A DNA stretch of 64,000 bases from Acidobacteriota bacterium (lineage in GTDB: Bacteria > Acidobacteriota > Blastocatellia > Pyrinomonadales > Pyrinomonadaceae): NCBI GenBank assembly GCA_016700175.1, contig CP065003.1:1126001-1190000 (forward strand), given 5' to 3'. Made by a program: the position numbers and the translations under genes. The notes beneath the pieces are model-generated. The model ran no database searches and was not told the DNA's origin. It saw only the letters and a program-made list of their open reading frames with translations. Below are positions 24,815-32,259 of the stretch, one piece after another. The first letter of the stretch is position 1; every line of letters starts with the position of its first letter.

Positions 24815-24972
24815 CCGGCGACCGAGGCGGCTTCAAGAAAGCGGACGATGTCGATCCGTGACTGGAATAAGGCCTTCAACCAATCCATAGTCGAATTCGA
24901 AGAACAACTCTCACCGTATATAAGATCGAAGGCGTTTACCCAAAGAGCTTCACAAAGCCAAAATCCATTCGA
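24815..24972. other. Short spacer with no assignable content
   Basis: An open frame crosses it but has no Shine-Dalgarno site and no family signature; I see nothing reliable here. Confidence 0.4.
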
Positions 24973-25479
24973 CTATCCGCTTCCGTACCAACTGATTCCT
25001 GAGTTTTCGAGCGGATCAAGACTCCTTTCTCTGGCCTTTTTCAATCCAATTTCCTTGACGCGGTCAAACCATTTTCGGTAACTCGCAAATGCCTTTGACA
25101 CCGAGGAGGGTTCATTCTTGTTGCCTGCGCGGTCTATCAATACGACTCCCAGCGCATGCTTCCAATTTTCTTCGAAGAGATAAGAAATATAGTACAGTGC
25201 GCAAACGTTCACGCCCGCCTTTGGGAGAATCTGTGAAACTTCAAAGCTGGTTGCACCCCAAAACGCCCCTTCTGAAGTGTCATCTTCTAGCTTGAGTAGG
25301 CATTCTATACCCGATAGAATCTCCTCATCATGAGCCAAATCTGGTGCCTCGCCTACGAACTCAACGTCATCCACACCGACTTTGGTGTACCAATAGTCAC
25401 ACGTAGAAGCCATACAATTTCCGACGAAGAACAACGCACCAAACAAGATCGCTATCGACAATTGAAGCAATTTCTTCAT
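24973..25479 (-). CDS. Secreted protein of unknown function
   Basis: A 168-residue protein with a Sec signal (MKKLLQLSIAILFGALFFVG, then NCMA, which could also serve as a lipobox with Cys22). The mature part contains TCDYWYTKVGVDDVEFVGEA, NVCALYYISYLFEENWKHALG and a Lys/Arg-rich C-terminal helix. Three or four Cys could form disulphides. No family is recognised. It is distinctly AT-richer than the core genes and lies between two IS insertions, so it is likely acquired DNA. GGAG is found near the start. Confidence 0.65.
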   Translation of the reverse strand: MKKLLQLSIAILFGALFFVGNCMASTCDYWYTKVGVDDVEFVGEAPDLAHDEEILSGIECLLKLEDDTSEGAFWGATSFEVSQILPKAGVNVCALYYISYLFEENWKHALGVVLIDRAGNKNEPSSVSKAFASYRKWFDRVKEIGLKKARERSLDPLENSGISWYGSG

Positions 25480-25713
25480 AGCAAATTCAATTCTCCTTAG
25501 GGACTGGTCTCCGCGTCCAAAGTTGTATTGAGTTTTCGGGATGCCGCCATGCTTGGCTTAGGGAAACGCTATTCTCTAGTGGGAGGAGACCGCCTTTACT
25601 CCTGACTGTGGACCTAGTCGCGTTTATCGTTGCGATTGTAAGCCTCCCATAAAACAGTACCAGACATAAATACAGTTTTCGGTCACAATGGACAACAACC
25701 AGGGAGACCGAGA

Positions 25714-25980
25714 ATGAGGAAAAGCAGATTCACCGAGAACCAGATCCTGAAGATCCTGAAGGAAGTGGAGAACGGGAGAAAGGTGGCCGAAGTGTGCCGC
25801 GAGAACAACATCTCGACCTCGACCTATTTCAAGTGGAAGTCGAAGTTCGGAGGGATGGAGGCGTCGGACATCAGGCGGCTGAAGGAGCTCGAGGCCGAGA
25901 ACAGCCGATTGAAGAGGATGTACGCGGACCTGTCGCTCGAGAACGAGGCCCTGAAGGACGTGATCGAAAAAACGCTGTGA
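25714..25980 (+). CDS. IS3-family transposase OrfA
   Basis: An 88-residue protein with an N-terminal helix-turn-helix (RFTENQILKILKEVENGRKV, then VCRENNISTSTYFKWKSKFG) and a C-terminal leucine-zipper-like coiled coil (LKELEAENSRLKRMYADLSL). This is the DNA-binding OrfA of IS3-type elements. GGGAGACCGAG precedes the ATG. The stop TGA overlaps a GTG in the orfB frame (GTGA), and an A6 run at 25967-25972 could allow a -1 frameshift to make OrfAB. Confidence 0.93.
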   Translation: MRKSRFTENQILKILKEVENGRKVAEVCRENNISTSTYFKWKSKFGGMEASDIRRLKELEAENSRLKRMYADLSLENEALKDVIEKTL

Positions 25981-26822
25981 CGCCTGCCTCGAGGCGGGAA
26001 GTGGTCGGGGCGCTGATCGGGGAGCACGGGATGAGCGAGAGGCGCTCGTGCCGTGCGGCGAACATCTCGAGGACGGTGTTCAGGTACGTTAGGAAGCCGA
26101 GGGATGACCGGGAGGTCCAGGAGGCTCTCTCGGAACTTGCGACGAAGCATCCCGACCTTGGGCTCGACAAGTACTATCCGATGCTGAGGAAAGCGGGCAG
26201 GCGATGGAACAAGAAGCGAGTGCGCCGAGTTTACCGGGCGATGGGGCTCAACAAGCGGAGAAAGCACAAGAGGCGGCTTCCGACGAGAGACCCGCAGCCT
26301 CTGGCTGTTCCGGAAGGCCCGAACGTCTCCTGGAGCTGCGACTTTATGACCGACGTACTTTCAGGCGGCAGGCGTTTTAGGACCTTCAATTTGCTTGAGG
26401 ACTTCAACCGCGAGGGACTGGCGATAGAGGTGGACCTGAGCCTGACGGCCGAAAGAGTTGTGAGAGTGCTGGACAGGATAGCCCTCGTGAAGGGGCTTCC
26501 CCTGAGGATCAGAATGGACAACGGGCCGGAGCTGACATCGACGGCCCTCGAGGAATGGGCGGCGCTCAATGAAGTCGAGCTCGACTTCATTGAGCCGGGC
26601 AAGCCCATGCAGAACGGCTACATCGAGAGATTCAACCGGAGCTACCGACAAGGAGTGCTGGACATGTACATCTTCGACACTCTTGACGAAGTGAGATCCA
26701 AGACGGAAGAATGGCTGAGAGTTTACAACGAGGAGAGACCGCACGACTCCCTTGGCGATCTGACGCCCGTGGAGTATCTGGAGAAGAACCGGCCTGAAAA
26801 CTGGAATTTACAGCGGTACTAA
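25977..26822 (+). CDS. IS3-family transposase OrfB (DDE integrase domain)
   Basis: A 281-residue product from GTG 25977, in the -1 frame relative to orfA. It has the N-terminal HTH_21-like stretch (KYYPMLRKAGRRWNKKRVRRVY). The rve integrase core shows the catalytic acids in WSCDFMTD, RMDNGPE and NGYIERFNRSYR, the usual D-D-E spacing, with LRVYNEERPHDSLGDLTPVEY at the end. All motifs are intact, so the element may be active. The terminal TAA is completed by the flanking target duplication: T is the last IS base and AA comes from AAAAC. Frameshifting from orfA is the alternative mode of expression. Confidence 0.92.
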   Translation: MTPASRREVVGALIGEHGMSERRSCRAANISRTVFRYVRKPRDDREVQEALSELATKHPDLGLDKYYPMLRKAGRRWNKKRVRRVYRAMGLNKRRKHKRRLPTRDPQPLAVPEGPNVSWSCDFMTDVLSGGRRFRTFNLLEDFNREGLAIEVDLSLTAERVVRVLDRIALVKGLPLRIRMDNGPELTSTALEEWAALNEVELDFIEPGKPMQNGYIERFNRSYRQGVLDMYIFDTLDEVRSKTEEWLRVYNEERPHDSLGDLTPVEYLEKNRPENWNLQRY

Positions 26823-26955
26823 AACGGGGATGGTTTCAGTGTCCTTCGTGGCTAAACACCCCAAGCTGACACGGAATATTGAAGAGTCTCCCGCTTGACG
26901 GGAAGTTTCGAACTAAGGACATTGCCCTCAGCGCTGAATATCTGAACAACACTAG

Positions 26956-28119
26956 CTATAGAAAGCTGATAGCTCTTAGTTTCCCATCTTGAAGAAGCCA
27001 GCATCGTTCGGAGGTGCCACCTGGTACCGTCCAGACAATCGCGATTACCCCGTCCTCTTCGGCGATATGAGTCGAGCCCTCTTTTCCAGGAAAGTCATCC
27101 GGTAAGTTTCGCGCCAATTTCGATCCCGTTCCAACATCTAAAATGCCCTCGTCCGGCAACACTGCGATCAAGCGATCATCATCCGCAACTGTAACGGCCA
27201 AGATCTCTTCTCCGTTCTCAATTCGCTTCACACCGGAAAATGTGAGTTCATAAAGCGAACCCAAAGTGGTGCGAACAAATGATCTCCCTTTCTTTGCGAA
27301 AACTTCTTTTGATATAAAATCTTTCGGCACTTCGATCTCCAGTGGCTCCCAGGTACCGTTCATAAAGTAGAAAACTCTGTCTGGCGGGAATTGAGGTTCC
27401 TTCGGTTTGATAGTATCGGCAAACCTGCTAATAAAGCTTCGATGCATCAGCAAGACCAGCTTACCCTCAACCGACGCGATATTCCCGAAGCATAAAACAT
27501 TAGATTCTGGTTCTGGCGAGACGAAACATTCACCAGCAGGAAGCGGCTGTTGTAAGAACCCCCCTTCTTCGTTTGACCACCTCCAAATGGATCGATCGGT
27601 CTGCAGCCACACCCCAGAATTAGTACAAATCCAAACTAATTTTGAGAACGCATCGCCACTACTGAATCGCTCACCTCGTGCAAGGGGGAAGGGAATCTCC
27701 TTCCATTCCTTCCCATCGTACTGGATAATTCTTTGCGCATCGGGTCGGAATCCCCACAGCACATCATTGCAGGAATCGTAGGTAAGCGAGTTGATCTCAT
27801 CTCTGAACCCCGTATTCCACTTGAACACCTGCTTAAGATTTCCATTCTCGTACTCCAAAAGACCAACCCCGGAAGAAACAAACAATCTGGGTCCGAGAAA
27901 GGCCACGCCTGTCGGGTACACTCTGCCAAATAGGGTCCTGCCGATGAGTGCTTGTAAGGTGGAGGGTTCAAATCTCTCAGGTTCTCCCTTATTCTCGGCA
28001 GTATTGGGTGCGCATGAGCTCAACAACAACGTTGCCAACAAACAAAACACGATTATCCGCCCAATAAACAGGCGCGCCAATCGCCGCACGATCAGGATCC
28101 AGTGTCTAATTATCATCAT
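26956..28119 (-). CDS. Putative lipoprotein with beta-propeller-like repeats
   Basis: A 387-residue protein with an Arg-rich N-terminus, a hydrophobic segment and a lipobox (TLLLSSC, Cys36). The mature part has repeated beta-strand units such as GVAFLGPRLFVSSGVGLLEYE, GFRPDAQRIIQYDGKEWKEI and GVWLQTDRSIWRWSNEEGG, suggesting a propeller of the Kelch/two-component-regulator type. No catalytic motif is visible. It is AT-richer than the core genome and lies between the complete IS3 and an IS3 remnant, so it was probably acquired with them. Function unknown. Confidence 0.7.
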   Translation of the reverse strand: MMIIRHWILIVRRLARLFIGRIIVFCLLATLLLSSCAPNTAENKGEPERFEPSTLQALIGRTLFGRVYPTGVAFLGPRLFVSSGVGLLEYENGNLKQVFKWNTGFRDEINSLTYDSCNDVLWGFRPDAQRIIQYDGKEWKEIPFPLARGERFSSGDAFSKLVWICTNSGVWLQTDRSIWRWSNEEGGFLQQPLPAGECFVSPEPESNVLCFGNIASVEGKLVLLMHRSFISRFADTIKPKEPQFPPDRVFYFMNGTWEPLEIEVPKDFISKEVFAKKGRSFVRTTLGSLYELTFSGVKRIENGEEILAVTVADDDRLIAVLPDEGILDVGTGSKLARNLPDDFPGKEGSTHIAEEDGVIAIVWTVPGGTSERCWLLQDGKLRAISFL

Positions 28120-28160
28120 AAATGCAGAATGTGTAATGGCACGCCAGACCGGACACTCAG

Positions 28161-28523
28161 TTACCTTGCAAACATCCTTGATTCATAGTCGGCCGGGCTG
28201 AGATATCCGAGCGTCGAATGGAGGCGTTCACGATTGTAGAACACCTCGATGTACTCGAACAGGTCGCGTCTCAGCTCCTCGACCGTTTCGTAGGACTTTC
28301 CGTCTGTCAGTTCCTCTTTCAAGGTCCTGAAGAAACGTACCGTCACGGCATTGTCCCAGCAGTTGCCCTTGCGCGACATCGACTGCGTGATCCTGCATCG
28401 CCTCAGAAGCTCCGTGAACTCGAACGAGGCGTACTGGCTGCCGCGGTCCGAGTGAAAGACAATCCCCTCTTCAGGGAGCCTCTTTGTGAAGGCCGATCTC
28501 AAGGCATCGGTCACGAGACTGCG
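28161..28523 (-). pseudogene. IS3-family OrfB remnant, 5'-truncated
   Basis: The C-terminal about 117 codons of an IS150/IS3-type OrfB: FHSDRGSQYASFEFTELLRR, SMSRKGNCWDNAVTVRFFRT, LKEELTDG and ERLHSTLGYLSPADYESR. The second Asp (HSDRGSQY) and the Glu (LKEE) of the DDE triad are present, but the first Asp and the N-terminal half are missing: the frame breaks at about 28523 and unrelated repeat-rich DNA follows. The right end of the element probably lies in GTGTCCGGTCTGGCG near 28140-28155, on the minus strand. Not related closely to the complete IS3 nearby. Confidence 0.85.
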
Positions 28524-28628
28524 GTCGATCCTCGTCCGAACCCCGAGCGTGAGCGAGGGCTACCGAAGATAGTTCCAAGTTCCAGGTTCAAAGGACGGAG
28601 ACGCGTGGGGTCCGGCATTCAAAACAAC

Positions 28629-28655
28629 CTCTGTGGTCTTTGCGTACTCTGCGGT
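28629..28655. repeat. Period-9 repeat, copy 1
   Basis: Three nonamers: CTCTGTGGT, CTTTGCGTA, CTCTGCGGT. Further copies are at 29022-29039, 29121-29147 and, inverted, inside metH at 47441-47467. Confidence 0.75.
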
Positions 28656-28668
28656 CGATCTCCCTTCC

Positions 28669-28681
28669 GCCGCTACGCGGC
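28669..28681. repeat. GCCGC-TAC-GCGGC palindrome, copy 1
   Basis: Perfect 5-bp arms around TAC. An identical copy is at 28849-28861, a decayed one (GCCGC-TAC-GAGGC) near 24542, and a related one with different arms (GTCCC-TAC-GGGAC) at 28918-28930. Confidence 0.7.
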
Positions 28682-28848
28682 TCAGAAAATGGTTTCGGGG
28701 GCTCCGCGTGGTACAGACCTGCCGCGCCGATGGCGCTGGCCCGAGTGGTGAACGAACCAAATTCAGTGGCAGCGGCAATTATAGCGGGGGATCTCCCGCA
28801 TACTCGGACAACTCCGCAAACACGGCTAACTAGTCGAACTGATCTGCC

Positions 28849-28861
28849 GCCGCTACGCGGC
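28849..28861. repeat. GCCGC-TAC-GCGGC palindrome, copy 2
   Basis: Identical to copy 1, and preceded like it by GATCT within about 10 bp and by a Cys/Gly-type GCC stretch, suggesting a REP-like element. Confidence 0.7.
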
Positions 28862-28884
28862 TGGTGTCTTTTTGGGGCGTCGTT

Positions 28885-28904
28885 CCCCGGTCTGAAGACC
28901 GGGG
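28885..28904. repeat. Perfect 20-bp palindrome CCCCGGTCT-GA-AGACCGGGG
   Basis: Nine-bp arms around a 2-nt centre. No T-run follows on either strand, so it is not a terminator. It is probably another mobile REP-like sequence. Confidence 0.65.
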
Positions 28905-29021
28905 CTAGGATACGGCTGTCCCTACGGGACGCGACGCGATTTCGCGACTGCCGGAATATTCCGTCGCAAATCCACATCTCCCAGAGTATTCGGACGCGCG
29001 GGGGCCGGCGGTCAAGGAAAC

Positions 29022-29039
29022 CTCGGCGCTCTCTGCGGT
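29022..29039. repeat. Period-9 repeat, copy 2 (short)
   Basis: Two nonamers, CTCGGCGCT and CTCTGCGGT, of the same family as copy 1. Confidence 0.6.
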
Positions 29040-29120
29040 TTAAAACCGACGAGCTGAAGCTCTTCGGACAGGAGCAGCTGAAGCTTGAACTCTGACGCGT
29101 TTATCTGACGCGAGAAGTAT

Positions 29121-29147
29121 CTCTGCGGTCTCTGCGTGCTCTGCGGT
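29121..29147. repeat. Period-9 repeat, copy 3
   Basis: CTCTGCGGT, CTCTGCGTG, CTCTGCGGT. It matches the metH insert (opposite strand), and the similarity extends to the flanking TTGACTCC/GAGGTCAA. Confidence 0.75.
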
Positions 29148-29278
29148 TGACTCCTCTGGCGCCGGCGCGCGGGCGTTGATCGGTCAGTATTCACTTGGCG
29201 ATGGTGCGTAGAGGGCCGGTCGCTACCGCTCCCGGTACCGATTTCATTAGTCAACGGAGGGCCGGACGCTACCGATTT

Positions 29279-29320
29279 CATTGGTCATTGGTCATTGATC
29301 GATGAACATTGCCCATTGTC
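29279..29320. repeat. Period-7 intergenic repeat (CATTGGT type)
   Basis: Six heptads: CATTGGT twice, CATTGAT, CGATGAA, CATTGCC, CATTGTC. Same unit as at 24502-24536. Confidence 0.8.
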
Positions 29321-29384
29321 CCGCGCATTCCGAGGTTTTTACCCTTTGATGTATCATATTGGTTTTCGCCCGGGAGAAGACCGT

Positions 29385-30785
29385 ATGCTCAGGTTCTACA
29401 ACACATTGTCGCGTCAGATCGAAGACTTCAAGCCTCTCGAAGAGGGGAAGGCAAAGGTCTATATCTGCGGCCCGACTGTCTGGAACTTTGCGCATATCGG
29501 CAACTTCCGGACCTTCATCTTCGGCGATGTACTCCACCGGTATCTTCAGTTCAAGGGTTACGACGTCACCTACGTGATGAACCTGACCGACGTCGACGAC
29601 CGGATCATCGACGAATCCGCGAAGCGCGGGATCGCCATCGGCGAGATGACCGCCCCGTACATCGTCGCGTTCCACGAGGATATGGCGGCCCTGAACTGCC
29701 TCGAGCCGGACGTCGAGCCGTGCGCGACGGACCACATCGGCGAGATGATCGACATCATCAGCACGCTTCTCGAGAATGGGAAGGCCTACGAGTCGGACGG
29801 CTCTATCTATTACCGGATCTCAGCCTTCCCCGAATACGGGAAGCTTTCGAAGATCAGTTTCGAGGGGAACATCGAGGGCGGAAGCGCGCGCGTGGACACC
29901 GACAAGTACGACAAGGAGGACGCCCGCGACTTCGCATTGTGGAAGCTTGTCGAAGATCCGGACGCGACCGGCTGGGACGCGCCTTTCGGCCGAGGCCGAC
30001 CCGGATGGCATATCGAGTGCTCTGCGATGTCGATGAAGTACCTCGGCGAGACCTTCGACATACACGCCGGCGGCATCGACCTTCAGTTCCCGCATCACGA
30101 GAACGAGATCGCCCAGAGCGAGGGCGCGACCGGAAAGCCGTTCGCGAAGTACTGGCTGCACGGCGAGTTTCTGAAGATCGACAACGAGAAGATGGCGAAG
30201 TCGCTCGGGAACGACTACACGTTCCGCGACATACGCGAACGCGGATTTTCGCCTCTCGCGATCCGGTATCTTCTTCTTTCCGTGCCTTACGGCAAGCAGC
30301 TGAACTTCACTTTCGAAGGCCTAAAGGGAGCCGAATCGGCTGTCGAGAGGCTCCGGAATTTCCGAAGGCTGGTGCGCGAAACTCCTACGGAAGAGAACGG
30401 AGAATCCGCCGCGATCGAGGCGTCTGCGAGGGCGCTCGAAGAGTTCGAGTCCGCGATGGACGACGACCTCAACACCTCCCAGGCGCTCGCCGCGATACAC
30501 AATCTCGTGCGCGAGGTGAACAGCCTGCTCGCCGACCGCCGCCTTTCCTCAGGCGAGCGCGACGCGGTGCTCGCCGTTCTTGAGAAGTTCGACTCGGTTC
30601 TCGCGGTTCTCGGCGAAGACTCCCAAGAAGTTCTCGACGAGGAGATCGACGCATTGATCGCCGAACGCGAAGAGGCTCGTTCGAACCGCGACTTCGCGAA
30701 GGCCGATGAGATCCGCGACCGGCTTGCGGAAATGAACATCATCCTCGAGGACACGAAGGACGGCGTCCGGTGGAAGCGGGGATAG
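29385..30785 (+). CDS. cysS: Cysteinyl-tRNA synthetase
   Basis: A 466-residue class I synthetase charging tRNA-Cys. ATG 29385 has GGGAG 9 nt upstream and gives the family N-terminus (MLRFYNTLSRQIEDF); longer frames would read into the repeat array. Visible motifs are the HIGH equivalent in NFAHIGNFRTF, the Zn-binding Cys of VYICGPTVWN, the GWHIECSAMS segment with its Cys, the His/Glu of LQFPHHENEIAQSE, and the KMSKS equivalent KMAKSLGN. The DALR-like helical C-terminus ends in RDRLAEMNIILEDTKDGVRW. It is followed after 15 bp by a methyltransferase gene. Confidence 0.97.
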   Translation: MLRFYNTLSRQIEDFKPLEEGKAKVYICGPTVWNFAHIGNFRTFIFGDVLHRYLQFKGYDVTYVMNLTDVDDRIIDESAKRGIAIGEMTAPYIVAFHEDMAALNCLEPDVEPCATDHIGEMIDIISTLLENGKAYESDGSIYYRISAFPEYGKLSKISFEGNIEGGSARVDTDKYDKEDARDFALWKLVEDPDATGWDAPFGRGRPGWHIECSAMSMKYLGETFDIHAGGIDLQFPHHENEIAQSEGATGKPFAKYWLHGEFLKIDNEKMAKSLGNDYTFRDIRERGFSPLAIRYLLLSVPYGKQLNFTFEGLKGAESAVERLRNFRRLVRETPTEENGESAAIEASARALEEFESAMDDDLNTSQALAAIHNLVREVNSLLADRRLSSGERDAVLAVLEKFDSVLAVLGEDSQEVLDEEIDALIAEREEARSNRDFAKADEIRDRLAEMNIILEDTKDGVRWKRG

Positions 30786-30800
30786 TCTCCCGGGTCAGAT

Positions 30801-31634
30801 ATGAGCAAGGCATTCGACCTTCTGAAGTGGGGCGCGACGCTGGGGAAGGACGAACAGAACTTCCTGGGCGCGAAATGGGTCCCTGCCTTTCTGAAGCGCG
30901 TGCCGGAGCGCTCGAAACGAAAATGGGCGCTTAGGGTGCTCGACCTCAGCCCGCATTACTTTCTATTTCCCGACGATCCGAAATACAAAGGACTTTCAAA
31001 GGACGAGTACCTGGAGGCGATCGCAGGTGACGCCCGTGTCTCAAGGGAGAAGATCCGGGACTCATTCCTGCTTGAGAAACTGGAAGGCGCCGGGACGTTG
31101 ATCGACTGGGGCTGCGGACCGGGCTTTCTTTCGAAGGCGCTTTCACCTCACGTCGGTAAGATCTACGCGGTCGATATCTCCGAGGGCGCGCTCGCGTGCG
31201 CGAAGATAATCAACGCGGCGGAGAACATCGAGTATGTCCCGGGCGACGATGAGGGACTTGCCTCGATCCCCGATTCATCCGCCGACGCGGTCATTAGCTT
31301 CCACGTTTTCCAACACCTCTCGGACGAGATCGCAAAGGTCGTGTTTTCAGATATTTACAGCAAACTGAAGCCCGGCGGGCGGATGATCGCTCACGTCCAG
31401 GCCGCGAACGAGACCTGGCGTTCGGAAGAAGAGTGGCGGTCAGACGATTCCCTGAAGGGAAAGGTCAGGTTGAAATACGGGCTGCATTGTTTCGGAAGGT
31501 CCGAAGAAGAATACGAGGCGATGATCCGCGGGGCGGGGTTCGATGAGCCTGTCTTCGAAATGATGAAGGACCTGATGCCTGCCGGCGAAGACGACCTCAG
31601 CGGACAAATGATCGTGACCGCTTTGAAGAATTGA
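30801..31634 (+). CDS. Class I SAM-dependent methyltransferase
   Basis: A 277-residue cytosolic protein. Residues about 95-200 form the Rossmann methyltransferase core: LIDWGCGPGFLSKALSPHVG (motif I), YAVDISEGALACAK (acidic end of strand 2), SSADAVISFHVFQHL (motif II/post-I) and LKPGGRMIAHV. It resembles the Methyltransf_11/25 group; the substrate cannot be inferred. The first 90 residues are helical and lysine-rich. The gene starts 15 bp after cysS and ends one base before the convergent ferredoxin gene. Confidence 0.9.
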   Translation: MSKAFDLLKWGATLGKDEQNFLGAKWVPAFLKRVPERSKRKWALRVLDLSPHYFLFPDDPKYKGLSKDEYLEAIAGDARVSREKIRDSFLLEKLEGAGTLIDWGCGPGFLSKALSPHVGKIYAVDISEGALACAKIINAAENIEYVPGDDEGLASIPDSSADAVISFHVFQHLSDEIAKVVFSDIYSKLKPGGRMIAHVQAANETWRSEEEWRSDDSLKGKVRLKYGLHCFGRSEEEYEAMIRGAGFDEPVFEMMKDLMPAGEDDLSGQMIVTALKN

Positions 31635-32030
31635 TCACTCCGACCGGCGGTCGATGAGTGCCAGCCGTTCGACGACTTCCCCGCCGATCAGGTGCTTCTC
31701 GACTATCTCCGGAACGTCCTCCGCCCTGACCTGAGCGTACCAGACGTTTTCCGGGTAGACGAGGACCGCAGTCCCGATCGAACAAAATCCGACGGAGCCG
31801 CAGTCGGTCAGCAGTATCGTTCCATCGGGGTTCCTGCCCTTCGATTCCTTTCCGTACCGAAGGCCCCTTGATTCGAGTTCGCGCACGAAAGCCTCCTTTA
31901 CTTCCGCGCTCCCGACCTTTGAACAGGACTTTCCGTTGCAGACGAAAACGTGGCGCTCGATCGCGGCCTCCGCGACCGGCGCGAGCTTCACAAGGGTTTC
32001 CCTGTCATCGATGAACTTGGGCTTCGCCAT
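31635..32030 (-). CDS. Thioredoxin-like [2Fe-2S] ferredoxin
   Basis: A 131-residue protein, starting MAKPKFIDDRETLVKLAPVA (ATG 32030; the extra Arg-rich N-terminus of the longer frame is unlikely). The fold is like NuoE/Aquifex Fd4, with four Cys for a 2Fe-2S cluster: VCNGKSCSK (Cys-x4-Cys) and LTDCGSVGFCSIG. AVLVYPENVWYAQVRAEDVP closes the domain. Such small ferredoxins transfer electrons in the cytosol, but the partner is not visible. It is convergent with the methyltransferase and divergent from the FHA-protease gene across 229 bp. Confidence 0.85.
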   Translation of the reverse strand: MAKPKFIDDRETLVKLAPVAEAAIERHVFVCNGKSCSKVGSAEVKEAFVRELESRGLRYGKESKGRNPDGTILLTDCGSVGFCSIGTAVLVYPENVWYAQVRAEDVPEIVEKHLIGGEVVERLALIDRRSE

Positions 32031-32259
32031 TTCGTGGATTATCTCAGATCGACGCCGAAAGAATAAATCGTCAGGCATCCGGCACGATCCCGCCGCGGAT
32101 TGGCGCCGCCGCTCGCGGATGTTCCGCCGCCCCATTGATCCGGGAGTTTTTAAAGTTTTTCTCGCGGAAGCGCGTTCCGAGCCTTGAATCGGACAAGTCC
32201 TGTGTTCCCGATGTGGTAAAATTAGCGTTCGGGCAGGATCCCATTTAGTTCAGACATCA

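Larger units (their letters stand above)
25651..26825 (+). mobile_element. IS3-family insertion sequence, apparently complete, with 5-bp target duplication
   Basis: The element proposed is 25656-26820 (1165 bp), flanked by AAAAC at 25651-25655 and 26821-26825. The terminal inverted repeats start AGTACC on the left and end GGTACT on the right, with further partial matching (TAAAT, then AG) over about 20 bp. It carries orfA and orfB in overlapping frames. Most IS3 members begin with TG, so the exact ends should be treated as a proposal. Confidence 0.75.
28524..29384. other. Repeat-rich intergenic region, 861 bp
   Basis: No credible gene. It holds period-9 arrays (28629-28655, 29022-29039, 29121-29147), GCCGC-TAC-GCGGC palindromes, a CCCCGGTCT palindrome, a 46-bp-spaced direct repeat starting GAGGGCCGG (29211 and 29257) and a heptad array (29279-29320). 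The cysS promoter must lie in its right part. Confidence 0.7.

Noticed and set aside
24809..25081. A 90-codon plus-strand frame after the IS21 end
   Set aside because: No RBS, and its 3' half overlaps the C-terminus of the minus-strand secreted-protein gene, which has a proper signal peptide.
28629..29320. Short repeats as a CRISPR array
   Set aside because: No regularly spaced identical repeats of 23-40 bp with unique spacers; the units are 7 or 9 bp tandem, and no cas genes are in the window.
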